64,000 nt of DNA from an uncultured Marinicella sp. (GCA_947502595.1 CANNAM010000003.1:124001-188000), one strand, 5' to 3'; shown: positions 26,874-36,673, counted from the stretch's first letter. Notes: generated by a model from the sequence alone, not told the origin. A program made the numbers and translations.

Positions 26874-29837
26874 TCATTTAACTGTAAATTCAACACTGTG
26901 CTGATGTTCACCTTGCTTAATCAGCAGGGTGTATTCACCTGGCTCAATATAGTCTTCATGCCCCAATCGCAATGATTCTGCATAAGGCGTTTTAGATTTG
27001 TTTAAGGGCTTATCAGCTGCAGCTTTTACAGCCTGATCATCTTTGTCTGCTGGTTCTGCAGCCAGGGCTTTTTCGTTGGCCAAAGCTTCGGCTTGGATGG
27101 CGGCATCTATGTCAATTTTGTAATCCCATAGCCACTGATTGATACCTTGGCTTAACCCAATGTTTTGTTGCAACAAAACCGACCCCTCAGCATCACTGAT
27201 ACTCAACGCTGCATCACCCGCGGTTTTGGCCCAGAAATACACACTGTGCTGGTCACTTATATCATCGGTGTAACTCCAGCGAAATGGCTTGCGGTCCCAG
27301 CTGTTTTTTTCTTTGATATCATCCAGGGCATAAACATGTAACTCTGCGGCTTGTATGTCATCACTGAGTGCTTGCAAAGGCCCCACATCCGCCACAAACA
27401 CACTGCGACCATGGGTTCCCAACACCAGCTCATTCTCACGTGGGTGGACAATCAAGTCATGCACCGGAACTGTTGGTAATTGATTGCCCAACATTTGCCA
27501 GTCCTGCCCTTGATTGATTGACACATAAATACCCTTGTCTGTACCAACATAAACCACATTGGCATTTTTCGGGTCTTCTTTGACCACGTTGATGGTTTCA
27601 TTGGGCAAGCCTTTGGCCATGTTGCGCCAGTTTTTACCTAGATTCTCAGTTTTATACAGGTAGGGCTTAATGTCATCATTGCGGTAGTTATTCATCGCCA
27701 TCCAAGCACGCTGTTCTTTGTGCGGCGAAGCGATCACTCGACTCACCCATTTGCCTTTTGGCAATTGCTTGCTGACTTTTTTCCATTGGTTGCCACCATC
27801 TTCGGTAACCCAAACCAAGCCATCATCTGTACCCAACCAAAGCAAGCCAAACTTCAGCGGCGATTCTGAAAGTGTAGTGGCTGTGGCAAACGGTACATTG
27901 CCTTTATTTTCTGACTCCGTCAAATCACCACTGATTGCTGTCCAGTCATCGCCTTTGTTCATACTGCGATAGACCTTATGACCAGCAAAATACAGGATGT
28001 CTTTATTGTGAGTTGACAGCATAACTGGTGTATTCCAGTTCTTACGTAACGATTCTTCGCCGACATAAGTGGGCGGTGTGATTCTTTTCGGTGCGGCTGA
28101 GCTCAAGCGGAATGAATTACCAAACTGGTAACCCACATAAGTGAGTTTGTCATCATCATCAACATTCACATGCATGCCGTCACCACCAAAAATTTGCTGC
28201 CAATCTTTGCCGTGGTAACGGTTGTTATGCCACAGTCCGGTGCTTGAACCTTTCATCGTACCGTTGTCTTGTAAACCGCCATAAATATTATAGGGCTTCT
28301 CCATATCAACAGCGATGGTGTAATATTGCCCAACTGGTTGTTGATCAATTTTTCTCCAACTTTGTCCACCGTCAAAACTTTCATCCACGCCGCCATCATT
28401 GCCTACCATAAGGTGGTTACTGTGCTCAGGGTTGATCCAAATGGCTTGGATGTCGGCATGCACACTGGAATCCCACGCACTGTGCCAAGTTTTACCACCA
28501 TCGGTTGATTTAATGAATGGCACACCTGTGGCATATACAGTGTCAACATTTTGTGGGTCCACCTTGATTTGACCAAAGTAGTAACCGTAGGAAAACACCA
28601 CTTGTTGGATGCCTTCGTTATGGGTGCGATAAAAGCTGTCACCGGCATCATCTGAACGGTAGACTTCCAATGATTTGATGTCTACATTTAGCAGGTTGTC
28701 GTTGCCATCGGCCAGTTTTTCCACCAATGATTGGGGGGTGATTTCATCGTTTTTAACCTGTTCAATTAGTGCCTCTGCTTGCAGATCAGGCGGAAAATTA
28801 TGGCTGCGTAAAAAACTTTCAATGGCTTTGGGGTCTTGTAATAAAAAGCCCTGTTTATCCATTTTATTCAACCTCTTTACCGTAACCGCACTGTCCCCCA
28901 TGTCCCATTGATCCTCAGGCAAAGGGGTTTGGTTGTCTACTGAAACATATAAAGTGTTTGGGTTGCTGGCAGAGACTGTCAACCCCATGCGACCCGTGAA
29001 CTTACCTTGTGGCAATCCGTTGTTCAACTTTTGCCATGAGTCACCGTTATCGACACTGCGATAGATGGCGCTGCCACTGCCTCCTTCAACAAAATTCCAA
29101 GCCGTTCGAGACCGCTCCCATGCCGCAGCATATAACACCCCATTCGATGAACGAGCCACATCAATAAAACCAGTCCAACCTTTGCCCTCAATCAAAGCCT
29201 CCCAGTTTTTACCGCCATCTTGTGTTCGGTACAACCCACGGTCGCCACCTTTTGAATACAACTTACCCAGCGCAGCCACATAAACATGATCTGAATTTTC
29301 AGGATCAACCAAAATCCGACCTATGCGATCGGTATCACCCAAGCCAACATGGGTCCAACTGACTCCGGCATCTGTTGACTTAAACACCCCCATGCCACCA
29401 TACGAGGACCTGGACGAGTTGTTTTCACCAGTGCCTAACCACAACACATTTGAGTCATTAGGGTCTATGGTTAAAGAGCCCACTATTTGACTGGACAAAA
29501 AATCAGTAATTGGCTTGAATGTGATGCCATTGTTATCACTTTTCCAAACCCCACCAGAAGCATAAGCTACATAAATCACATGTGGTTGATCAGTTGGTCT
29601 AACCACATCCACTGCCCTGCCACCTTGTACTACTGGGCCAACATTGCGCCATGTTAGGCCTTTAAATGTACTGTCATTTCGCATTTGCTGATGTTGATCC
29701 CAAGCAGCTTTTTGGTTTAAATAGCTTGATTCTACGGCAGCAAAAACTGTTGCTGAGAAGATCAACAAGCCCACTGCGCTAAATATTTTAGACATACTTG
29801 TTTTGGTATTTTTTCTGTGAGTAGTGCTGTTTTTCAT
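26874..29837 (-). CDS. Secreted BNR/sortilin-like beta-propeller protein
   Basis: 987 residues with an N-terminal hydrophobic signal segment (about 16-34). Many repeats of the Asp-box form (S-x-D-x-G-x-x-W: SDNNGITF, STDAGVSW, TQDGGKNW, SVDNGDSW, STDGGKTW, SFDGGQSW, TEDGGNQW, SINQGQDW) predict one or two beta-propellers, as in the VPS10/sortilin and 'WD40/YVTN/BNR-like repeat' families. Catalytic residues of sialidases are not evident. An Ala/Glu/Lys-rich linker sits near 925-960. The end contains a strand pattern of a small C-terminal domain (PGEYTLLIKQGEHQHSVEFTV). Exported; role unknown, perhaps surface binding or peptide degradation. Confidence 0.85.
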   Translation of the reverse strand: MKNSTTHRKNTKTSMSKIFSAVGLLIFSATVFAAVESSYLNQKAAWDQHQQMRNDSTFKGLTWRNVGPVVQGGRAVDVVRPTDQPHVIYVAYASGGVWKSDNNGITFKPITDFLSSQIVGSLTIDPNDSNVLWLGTGENNSSRSSYGGMGVFKSTDAGVSWTHVGLGDTDRIGRILVDPENSDHVYVAALGKLYSKGGDRGLYRTQDGGKNWEALIEGKGWTGFIDVARSSNGVLYAAAWERSRTAWNFVEGGSGSAIYRSVDNGDSWQKLNNGLPQGKFTGRMGLTVSASNPNTLYVSVDNQTPLPEDQWDMGDSAVTVKRLNKMDKQGFLLQDPKAIESFLRSHNFPPDLQAEALIEQVKNDEITPQSLVEKLADGNDNLLNVDIKSLEVYRSDDAGDSFYRTHNEGIQQVVFSYGYYFGQIKVDPQNVDTVYATGVPFIKSTDGGKTWHSAWDSSVHADIQAIWINPEHSNHLMVGNDGGVDESFDGGQSWRKIDQQPVGQYYTIAVDMEKPYNIYGGLQDNGTMKGSSTGLWHNNRYHGKDWQQIFGGDGMHVNVDDDDKLTYVGYQFGNSFRLSSAAPKRITPPTYVGEESLRKNWNTPVMLSTHNKDILYFAGHKVYRSMNKGDDWTAISGDLTESENKGNVPFATATTLSESPLKFGLLWLGTDDGLVWVTEDGGNQWKKVSKQLPKGKWVSRVIASPHKEQRAWMAMNNYRNDDIKPYLYKTENLGKNWRNMAKGLPNETINVVKEDPKNANVVYVGTDKGIYVSINQGQDWQMLGNQLPTVPVHDLIVHPRENELVLGTHGRSVFVADVGPLQALSDDIQAAELHVYALDDIKEKNSWDRKPFRWSYTDDISDQHSVYFWAKTAGDAALSISDAEGSVLLQQNIGLSQGINQWLWDYKIDIDAAIQAEALANEKALAAEPADKDDQAVKAAADKPLNKSKTPYAESLRLGHEDYIEPGEYTLLIKQGEHQHSVEFTVK

Positions 29838-29970
29838 GCTGTTTAATCTGAATCAATAAGTCTATAATTATGTGCTTTTGTGAGGGTGGTGGCAAGTGCA
29901 TCATCTTAATCTAGGTAAAAACATGACTATAGTGACATGCTCAATAACTGTGGACTGTTAAAATAACGAC

Positions 29971-31833
29971 ATGACGACTACGACAAAAAACTCAACCATG
30001 GGTACCCTTTTCAACTTATTCATCAAGCCTTTTATCCTGATTGCAAACTTCACCCGCCATTTGTTGCTGCTGTTGTTATTGTTGCTGATCTTATACTTTA
30101 TATTCGGCGGACAAACCATCACCATCAAAGACCAAACTGCTTTGGTGCTGGCCCCGAAAGGCTTTGTGGTTGACCAATTCAGTGGTGATCCAACCTCACA
30201 GGCTATAGACAGCATCCGTGGCAGTCACATCCCAGAAACTCGAGTTCGTGATTTGTTACTGGCCATTGAACTGGCTGCAAAAGACCCTCAAATAAGTGCT
30301 TTGGTGCTAAACCCTGACCACATGTGGGGCGCTGGCTTAGCAAATTTAAGAGAAATTGAATACGCCATCGATCAATTCCGCGCAACATCCAACAAGCCTG
30401 TTATCGCAATGGCCACCAATTTATCTCAAGCACAGTATTACTTTGCCAGTTTGGCCGATGAAATTTTGATGGACCCACAAGGTTTCCTATTCATTCAAGG
30501 CTTTGGCTCATACCGCAATTATTTCAAAGACGGCCTGGATAAACTTGGTGTCGATGTGCACCTTTTTAAAGTAGGCGAATACAAGTCAGCAGCCGAACCT
30601 TATGTGCGTAACGACATGTCACAAGAAGCCAAAGAAGCTGGCTTGCACTTCATGAATGACCTGTGGCAAACCTACCTAACTGGGGTGGCTAAAAGACGCG
30701 GACTAAGCGTTGAGACAATCGAAGAAATTATAGACCAACAGGCGCAGAGGTTAATTGCCAAAAAAGGCTCAGTGGCCGATATGGCTGTTGATTCAGGTTT
30801 AGTTGATCGCATCATGAAACAAAGTTTTATGCACAAACGCATCGCTGAAGTCAGTTCATTCGACGACGATAACAACCATTTTCGTGGCATTGGCTTTGAA
30901 GATTACTTGAGCATGCAAATACCTAAAATCACTGCCAACACCCAGCAAATTGCTGTGGTGGTTGCTGAAGGCACCATCATTGGTGGTGAACAGCCCCCTG
31001 GCACCATCGGCGGCGCATCAACCAGTGCTTTATTAGAGCGTGCTCGACTGAACAAATCAGTAAAAGCTGTGGTGCTGAGAGTCAACAGTCCTGGCGGTGG
31101 CGTGTACCCGTCAGAACAAATCAGACGCCAAGTTGATGCACTAAAAGTGGCTGGTAAGCCCGTAGTAGTTTCTATGGGTAATGTAGCTGCTTCAGGCGGT
31201 TATTGGATTTCAATGACAGCAGACAGTATTTGGGCCGACCAAGCCACCATCACAGGTTCTATAGGTATTTATGGTTTATTAATGACCTACCCTGATTTAT
31301 TCAATAAACTGGGCATCAGTACCGATGGTGTGGGGACCACCAAATGGGTCGGCGCATTCAATCCAGATAAAGACCTTGACCCTGAGTTTGCTGATTTGAT
31401 TCAAAGCAACATTGAGTATGGTTATCAACAATTCATCGGCTCAGTAGCAGCAGCCAGAAATTTAGACATCGCAATGGTTGATCGAATTGCCCGTGGCCGG
31501 GTGTGGACAGCCAAACAAGCCCATGACCTGGGTCTGGTGGATAACTTAGGTGGTTTACAACAAGCCATTGATGAGGCAGCTCAACTGGCTAATTTAGGCG
31601 ATGACTATCAACTGGCCTGGATTGAACAAAGCCTGAGTTTAACTGAACAACTGTTTGTTGACATGATGGCCAAAGCCAGTGAGCACATAGATTTATCTGG
31701 TGGCAACAATGCCTTCAAACTACAAAAGCTGTTGCAACCTTTTAATGCAGAGTTGAGCTTGCTGCTAGATGCCAAACCAGGTGAAGTACAACAAATGGTG
31801 CACTGCATGTGTGACTTCAACTACATACCTTAA
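29971..31833 (+). CDS. sppA: Signal peptide peptidase A, 67-kDa type
   Basis: Inner-membrane serine protease (S49) that degrades cleaved signal peptides. The 620 residues include an N-terminal membrane anchor rich in Leu (about 28-46) and two tandem protease-like halves. The catalytic dyad is Lys205 (FKVGEYKSAAEP, first half) and Ser408 (NVAASGGYW, second half), matching E. coli Lys209/Ser409. Length matches E. coli SppA (618). It stands alone between the BNR protein (divergent) and rpoH. Confidence 0.95.
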   Translation: MTTTTKNSTMGTLFNLFIKPFILIANFTRHLLLLLLLLLILYFIFGGQTITIKDQTALVLAPKGFVVDQFSGDPTSQAIDSIRGSHIPETRVRDLLLAIELAAKDPQISALVLNPDHMWGAGLANLREIEYAIDQFRATSNKPVIAMATNLSQAQYYFASLADEILMDPQGFLFIQGFGSYRNYFKDGLDKLGVDVHLFKVGEYKSAAEPYVRNDMSQEAKEAGLHFMNDLWQTYLTGVAKRRGLSVETIEEIIDQQAQRLIAKKGSVADMAVDSGLVDRIMKQSFMHKRIAEVSSFDDDNNHFRGIGFEDYLSMQIPKITANTQQIAVVVAEGTIIGGEQPPGTIGGASTSALLERARLNKSVKAVVLRVNSPGGGVYPSEQIRRQVDALKVAGKPVVVSMGNVAASGGYWISMTADSIWADQATITGSIGIYGLLMTYPDLFNKLGISTDGVGTTKWVGAFNPDKDLDPEFADLIQSNIEYGYQQFIGSVAAARNLDIAMVDRIARGRVWTAKQAHDLGLVDNLGGLQQAIDEAAQLANLGDDYQLAWIEQSLSLTEQLFVDMMAKASEHIDLSGGNNAFKLQKLLQPFNAELSLLLDAKPGEVQQMVHCMCDFNYIP

Positions 31834-31957
31834 CAACGCCAACAACAGGGTTTTGATTTCACATATAAATGAAGTATATGCAGTTAAACTAAGGGTTCAG
31901 TTAAGCCGAGGAAAATAACTGTTAAAGGGCTTTAATGCGAACGCAACCAGCGGTCCA

Positions 31958-31985
31958 TTGACAGCCCATTAAGCCATGTTATAAT
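31958..31985 (+). promoter_or_regulatory. Consensus sigma-70 promoter of rpoH
   Basis: TTGACA (31958-31963), 16-bp spacer, TATAAT (31980-31985): both hexamers are perfect consensus. The start would be near 31992, giving a leader of about 109 nt before the rpoH ATG. Confidence 0.85.
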
Positions 31986-32020
31986 TGCATTCCCGTTGCT
32001 CAATTGAGGACGGAACTTTG

Positions 32021-32094
32021 CGGGTGTTTACTGGTCAAAAGTAACACCTAAACTTCTCATCACATGGGCTATTGAGCCATGTAAGATTGGAGAC
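32021..32094 (+). promoter_or_regulatory. Structured rpoH leader (two hairpins before the ribosome site)
   Basis: Two imperfect stems can form in the leader: GGTGTTTAC (32022-32030) with GTAACACC (32041-32048), and ACATGGGCT (32062-32070) with AGCCATGT (32075-32082), each with a one-base bulge. The second ends 7 nt before the GGAGA ribosome site (about 32089-32093). E. coli rpoH mRNA is a known RNA thermometer, though it uses other parts of the message; a thermosensor role here is a guess. Confidence 0.4.
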
Positions 32095-32100
32095 AATAAA

Positions 32101-32955
32101 ATGACAACAACTACAATTAAAAACTTACCTGTACCTGCAGTTACTGGCTCTTTGGAGTCCTACATCAGCAGCGTCAACCAAATCCCAGTTCTGACCGTCG
32201 AGGAAGAACGTTCTTTGGCCGATAAAGTACGCGATAACAACGACATAGACGCTGCACATGCATTGGTCATGTCACACTTGCGTTTCGTGGTTTACGTGGC
32301 CAAAGGTTACTCTGGTTATGGCTTACCTGTGGGTGATTTAATCCAAGAAGGTAACATCGGACTGATGAAAGCCATTAAGCGCTTTGACTCTGTGCATAAA
32401 GTGCGATTGGTTTCATTCGCAGTGCATTGGATTCGAGCCGAAATACATGAGTACATTTTGAAAAACTGGCGGATTTTAAAAGTGGCCACCACCAAAGCCC
32501 ACCGCAAACTATTTTTCAATTTAAGAAAAAACAAAAAACGCTTGGGTTGGTTCACATACGATGAGGTCAATCGAGTAGCAAAAGATTTAGATGTCAGCCC
32601 AGAAGTGGTGGTTGAAATGGAATCACGCTTACACGGTCAAGACGTGTCTTTTGATTTGCCTATGGACGACGATGAAGACAACAACTATTCACCCCAAGCA
32701 TGGTTAATGAACAGCAGCCGTACACCAGAAGCTGAGCTGATTAAAGAAACTGAAGCCGAAACCCATCACCAAGCCTTGTTCAAAGGCTTAGACAAGTTGG
32801 ACGAACGCTCTTTGGACATCATCCAAAGTCGCTGGTTGGTTGATAAAAAAGCCACTCTGCAAGAGTTGGCAGCCAAGTATGAAGTTTCAGCCGAACGAAT
32901 CAGACAACTTGAAGCAGTGGCTTTGAAAAAATTAAAAACTCAAATGGCAGCATAA
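32101..32955 (+). CDS. rpoH: RNA polymerase sigma-32 factor (heat-shock sigma)
   Basis: 284 residues, the usual RpoH length. Region 2 shows AHALVMSHLRFVVYVAKGYSG and DLIQEGNIGLMKAIKRFD, and the diagnostic RpoH box follows as HRKLFFNLRKNKKRLGWF. Region 4 is LDERSLDIIQSRWL ... TLQELAAKYEVSAERIRQLE. It directs transcription of chaperone and protease genes after heat shock. Unlike in E. coli it is not preceded by ftsYEX; sppA lies upstream. It has its own consensus promoter and a terminator. Confidence 0.97.
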   Translation: MTTTTIKNLPVPAVTGSLESYISSVNQIPVLTVEEERSLADKVRDNNDIDAAHALVMSHLRFVVYVAKGYSGYGLPVGDLIQEGNIGLMKAIKRFDSVHKVRLVSFAVHWIRAEIHEYILKNWRILKVATTKAHRKLFFNLRKNKKRLGWFTYDEVNRVAKDLDVSPEVVVEMESRLHGQDVSFDLPMDDDEDNNYSPQAWLMNSSRTPEAELIKETEAETHHQALFKGLDKLDERSLDIIQSRWLVDKKATLQELAAKYEVSAERIRQLEAVALKKLKTQMAA

Positions 32956-32975
32956 ACCTGCAGATACAAACCCTT

Positions 32976-33000
32976 AAAGGCCGCATCAGCGGCCTTTTTT
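32976..33000 (+). terminator. Intrinsic terminator of rpoH
   Basis: AAAGGCCGC (32976-32984), loop ATCA, GCGGCCTTT (32989-32997), continuing into T residues to 33000. Confidence 0.93.
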
Positions 33001-33005
33001 ATGTC

Positions 33006-33626
33006 TCAAAATAAGGCTGAACCTTGATTTATCATCTGTCGAAAAGGTGACTTTTTAGGAAAATGATTGACCAAAAAATTCATCTGATCTGCAATGATGT
33101 GTTTATTCTGCAAAAATATATACTCTGCATAATTAGGCGCAAAGGGAATCGCCAATAAACGCATATTGGCTTGCAAAGGTGTGCGATCGGCTTTGTGGTT
33201 ATTACATCGCTTGCACGCTGTAACGACGTTGGTCCAAGTGTCTTTGCCACCTTGACAAACTGGAGTGACGTGGTCTCTGGACAGCTCTAGTCGGTGGTGA
33301 ACTTCTCCACAGTACAAACACAGGTTTTGATCACGCTTGAATAAAGTTTGGTTGTTCAACGGCGGTACATAATGTGCCAATTGCTTATGCAAATGGTTGT
33401 TAAAACCTTTGGTGCCGATGATGGCTGGAATGTCGTAATGGCTTTGTTTGCCAGAAATGGCGTTGATGCCGCCGTGTAAGCGGGTTAAGGTGGTGCCAAA
33501 TTGGTATTGCACCATATCTAAAGCCATTAATTTAGCGACTTGTTCACTGTTCAGCCATTCTAACGGCATACCTGATGCATCAGTTCTGAGGGTTTGATGC
33601 GACCCAAGGTTGTGACAATTAATCAA
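33006..33626 (-). CDS. HNH endonuclease family protein
   Basis: 206 residues. The C-terminal half carries a zinc-stabilised HNH core: CLYCG, then LSRDHVTPVCQGGKDTWTNVVTACKRCNNHKAD, with the DH...N...H pattern and two CxxC pairs. The N-terminal half (about 100 residues) is of a type common to stand-alone chromosomal HNH proteins; the biological role is not known to me. No restriction or phage genes are adjacent. It shares the rpoH terminator region convergently. Confidence 0.85.
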   Translation of the reverse strand: MINCHNLGSHQTLRTDASGMPLEWLNSEQVAKLMALDMVQYQFGTTLTRLHGGINAISGKQSHYDIPAIIGTKGFNNHLHKQLAHYVPPLNNQTLFKRDQNLCLYCGEVHHRLELSRDHVTPVCQGGKDTWTNVVTACKRCNNHKADRTPLQANMRLLAIPFAPNYAEYIFLQNKHIIADQMNFLVNHFPKKSPFRQMINQGSALF

Positions 33627-33747
33627 CTTGCTTCCTCTTGGTGTTTATATGATTACAAACCACCTGCAGGAAAAAAGCAAGAAATTATACGCAATGGTGA
33701 ATAAAATTCAGCGCTGTTTAACTGAACCTATTCATTGTGTGGTGGTA

Positions 33748-35073
33748 TCAACCCACCAACATACCGGCAAATGTGGCAGAAAATAATGACGCCAAAGTGC
33801 CACCTAACAATGCTTTCATACCAAATTCAGACAATATTTTTCGTTGACCAGGAGCCAGTGAACCAATACCGCCCACTTGAATACCAATCGAAGCAAAGTT
33901 AGCAAAACCACACAACATATAAGTGGCCATAAGAATGGACTTATCGTACATCAAATGCACTTCATTGGCGGTGTTCTTCATCGCAGCTAAGTTTTCATAA
34001 CCAACAAATTCACTGGCAATAAGCTTAACCCCCAGCAATTGACCCAAAAGTGTGATGTCTTCAACAGCAACACCAATCAACCACATCAAAGGGGCAAATA
34101 AATAGCCCAAAAGAAATTCCAAGGACAAACCCGAATAGCGTGTATTGGCAGCGATTAACTCGTTCAAACCCAGCCAACCACCAACTGCACTCAAACCATA
34201 ATTAATCATCGCCAAAAAAGCAAAAAATACCAACAACATAGCACCTACGTTCAAGGCTAACTTCAAGCCTTCAGTGGTACCATTGGTAAGGGCGTCCAGT
34301 ACGTTTGAACCCACTGAATCATGACTGATTTCGATGTTCGAATTGATTTCTTCAGTTTGAGGAAAAAGTATTTTTGCCACCACAATTGCACCAGGTGCTG
34401 CCATCACCGAAGCTGCCAATAAATGTTTGGCATAAAACTGCCGCAACGCTTCGTCTTCACCACCGAGAAAGCCAACATAAGCAGCCAAAACACCACCAGC
34501 CACAGTCGCCATCCCGCCGATCATTACCAGCAGTATTTCTGACTTATTCATGGCTTCTAAGTATTTTTTTATCATCAAAGGCGCTTCGGTTTGGCCCAGA
34601 AATATATTACCGGCTACTGACAAACTTTCCGCGCCTGATATTTTCAATGCCTTGGTCAATAACCAAGCCAAGCCTTTTACAATTTTCTGAATAATACCCA
34701 GGTAAAACAACACCGAAGTCAAGGCTGAGAAAAATACAATGGTAGGTAGAATCATCACCGCAAAATTTATCAATGGCGATTCAATTTCCCCTCTACCAAA
34801 TGACCTGAATAAGAAATTAGTGCCCTCTTTGGTAAAGTCCATTACCAGAATAAAAAACTTACCAACACCATCAAAAACAGCACCTACGAAAGGAACATAA
34901 AGTACACCAATGGCCAGAATCAATTGCATGCCTAACCCAACGCCAACCACTTTCCAGCTGACTGCTTGGCGGTTGTTACTGAAAGCATAAGCAATCGCCA
35001 CCAGCGATACCATACCGATGGCGCCGCGTATCAATGACTCTAATGAAAATCCAGCTGTAGCAATTGTGTCCAT
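33748..35073 (-). CDS. nupC: Concentrative nucleoside transporter (NupC/CNT family)
   Basis: 441 residues with about ten hydrophobic segments. CNT signatures are visible: VAGNIFLGQTEAPLMIKKYL, MATVAGGVLAAYVGFLGG, and LMYDKSILMATYMLCGFANFASIGIQVGGIG. It imports nucleosides with sodium or protons. It is separated from the deo operon by 24 kb but would supply its substrates. A good AGGAAT ribosome site precedes the ATG (on the minus strand). Confidence 0.94.
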   Translation of the reverse strand: MDTIATAGFSLESLIRGAIGMVSLVAIAYAFSNNRQAVSWKVVGVGLGMQLILAIGVLYVPFVGAVFDGVGKFFILVMDFTKEGTNFLFRSFGRGEIESPLINFAVMILPTIVFFSALTSVLFYLGIIQKIVKGLAWLLTKALKISGAESLSVAGNIFLGQTEAPLMIKKYLEAMNKSEILLVMIGGMATVAGGVLAAYVGFLGGEDEALRQFYAKHLLAASVMAAPGAIVVAKILFPQTEEINSNIEISHDSVGSNVLDALTNGTTEGLKLALNVGAMLLVFFAFLAMINYGLSAVGGWLGLNELIAANTRYSGLSLEFLLGYLFAPLMWLIGVAVEDITLLGQLLGVKLIASEFVGYENLAAMKNTANEVHLMYDKSILMATYMLCGFANFASIGIQVGGIGSLAPGQRKILSEFGMKALLGGTLASLFSATFAGMLVG

Positions 35074-35229
35074 GTTATTCCTTTGGTATTTTTATCAATC
35101 CGATTGATTATAAAAGAGAAGCAGAAAAATAACAGCTGCTAAGTGGCTGTTTGATTTATTTTATTGATGTCCAACAGCCTTCTACGACATACCACTTGGT
35201 TTGGGCTGCCTTAATAAAAAACAGGCATA

Positions 35230-35256
35230 AAAAAAGCCGGCATACAGCCGGCTCTT
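35230..35256 (-). terminator. Intrinsic terminator of cold-shock gene
   Basis: Plus-strand AGCCGGC (35235-35241) and GCCGGCT (35247-35253) pair around a 5-nt loop; read on the minus strand the stem is followed by a run of seven T. It lies 26 bp past the cold-shock stop codon. Confidence 0.9.
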
Positions 35257-35281
35257 TACAACAATTAAGTTGAATGATTCT

Positions 35282-35488
35282 TTATTGTGGAACCACTTTG
35301 TTGGCGCAAGGGCCTTTTTGGCCTTCGCCAATTTCAAACTCGACAGCTTGACCGTCGTTTAATGTAGCAAAACCGCCACCGGCTTGAATTTCTGAATGAT
35401 GAACAAATAAATCTTTGCCGCCATCTTCTGGAGTGATGAAACCGAAACCTTTGTCTGCATTAAACCACTTTACTGTACCTTTACTCAT
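35282..35488 (-). CDS. Cold-shock protein (CspA family)
   Basis: 68 residues, starting at the ATG at 35488 ([18 protein letters not shown]); the longer open frame is not plausible for this family. RNP1 (KGFGFI) and RNP2 (LFVHHS) are intact, and the length fits a single cold-shock domain. Binds single-stranded RNA/DNA and melts RNA structure. Preceded by a long untranslated region, as is usual for cold-inducible csp genes, and followed by a strong terminator. Confidence 0.95.
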   Translation of the reverse strand: MSKGTVKWFNADKGFGFITPEDGGKDLFVHHSEIQAGGGFATLNDGQAVEFEIGEGQKGPCANKVVPQ

Positions 35489-35833
35489 AATATAAATCTT
35501 CAAATATTTGGTGAATAATAAATTAATCTTACCAACGAATTCACCGCTTCGATGTAAGAACTTCAAATTAATTCAGGGAATAATTACTTAAAGGAATTCA
35601 AGTAATGTTATAGTTTTGAACAGATGAAGCCATTGACTTCATTTTTGATTAGAATGTCTATGTGCAAATATTCTCAACCCGTTTCAACAAAATATGAATC
35701 TTGTATCTACGCCTGATTTGTGTGCATTATAGAGTATAAACCTGAAAATTACCTGAATAAATTCAATTTTATTTCTACTTATTGCTTAAAACCACCTGAT
35801 TCATAGCTGTGTATGGCCCCATAAAGAGCACAT
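35489..35833 (-). promoter_or_regulatory. Long upstream region / probable 5' leader of cold-shock gene
   Basis: 345 bp with no gene. On the minus strand a perfect TATAAT is at 35726-35731; its -35 is weak. If used, the message would have a leader of about 230 nt before the ATG at 35488, comparable to cspA leaders that refold in the cold. No textbook cold-box was recognised. Confidence 0.45.
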
Positions 35834-36673
35834 TCAAGTGTCTAAATACAAGTCTCGCATCAGTTTTGTTGCACTGGGATCGTATTTATATACATCAAAA
35901 TCCTCTGTCCCTAAAGTTCTTAACAAACTTTCATCCACCAAAGTCTGACCCGTATAGGTCATGTCATCACAGCTGATAACAGCCAGTGCAGCATCTGCCA
36001 TAATCTTTGGTGTTCTTGATTGTTTTAACAGATTGGCATCCAAGGCAAATTCTACCGCAGCGGTGGCTATGGCGGTTTGGGGCCACAAAGTGCTACAAGA
36101 AACACCCTGCTCACGCAGTTCCTCAGCCAAGCCCAAAGTCAATAAAGTCATGCCGTATTTAGACATGGTATAAGGTATAAAAGGTTTTAACCAATGTGAG
36201 GCCATATTCAAAGGTGGCGACAAAGTAATGATATGCGCCTGTTGCTGTTTGTTTTTGCTGTCTATTAAATAAGGCATGGCCGCTTTGGCACAAACCAACG
36301 AACCTCTGGTATTGATTTCATGGATCAAATCAAACCGCTTGATATCGGTGTCTTGCAATGAAGTCAAGGATATGGCACTGGCATTATTCACCAGCACATC
36401 GATACCACCAAAGGCCGCAACAGCCTGTTGCATGGCAGCCTTAACCCCGGCTTCATCGCGCACATCCAGTTGTATTGCCAAGGCTTGACCACCGGCAGCC
36501 TCAACTTCAGCGGCTACAGTATGGATGGTACCAGGCAACTTGGGATGTGGCTCAGCTGATTTAGCCGCAATGACCACATTGGCACCTTGTTTACCACACT
36601 CAATGGCTATTTCACGACCTATGCCCCTGCTCGAGCCTGTAATAAAAATTGTTTTATCGGTCAAATTCTTCAT
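35834..36673 (-). CDS. Short-chain dehydrogenase/reductase (HSDL2-like)
   Basis: 279 residues. The nucleotide-binding TGSSRGIG lies at 12-19, LVNNAS near 92, the catalytic Ser in HIITLSPP and YTMSK supplies Tyr/Lys. The segment around LSPPLNM and the length resemble the catalytic domain of hydroxysteroid dehydrogenase-like 2 proteins, without their sterol-carrier domain. NAD(P)-dependent oxidoreductase of unknown substrate. A small membrane protein gene precedes it by 26 bp, so they may share a transcript. Confidence 0.9.
   Translation of the reverse strand: MKNLTDKTIFITGSSRGIGREIAIECGKQGANVVIAAKSAEPHPKLPGTIHTVAAEVEAAGGQALAIQLDVRDEAGVKAAMQQAVAAFGGIDVLVNNASAISLTSLQDTDIKRFDLIHEINTRGSLVCAKAAMPYLIDSKNKQQQAHIITLSPPLNMASHWLKPFIPYTMSKYGMTLLTLGLAEELREQGVSCSTLWPQTAIATAAVEFALDANLLKQSRTPKIMADAALAVISCDDMTYTGQTLVDESLLRTLGTEDFDVYKYDPSATKLMRDLYLDT

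Noticed and set aside
33006..33626. HNH protein as part of a defence island
   Set aside because: Neighbours are rpoH and nupC; no methylase, helicase or other defence genes nearby.
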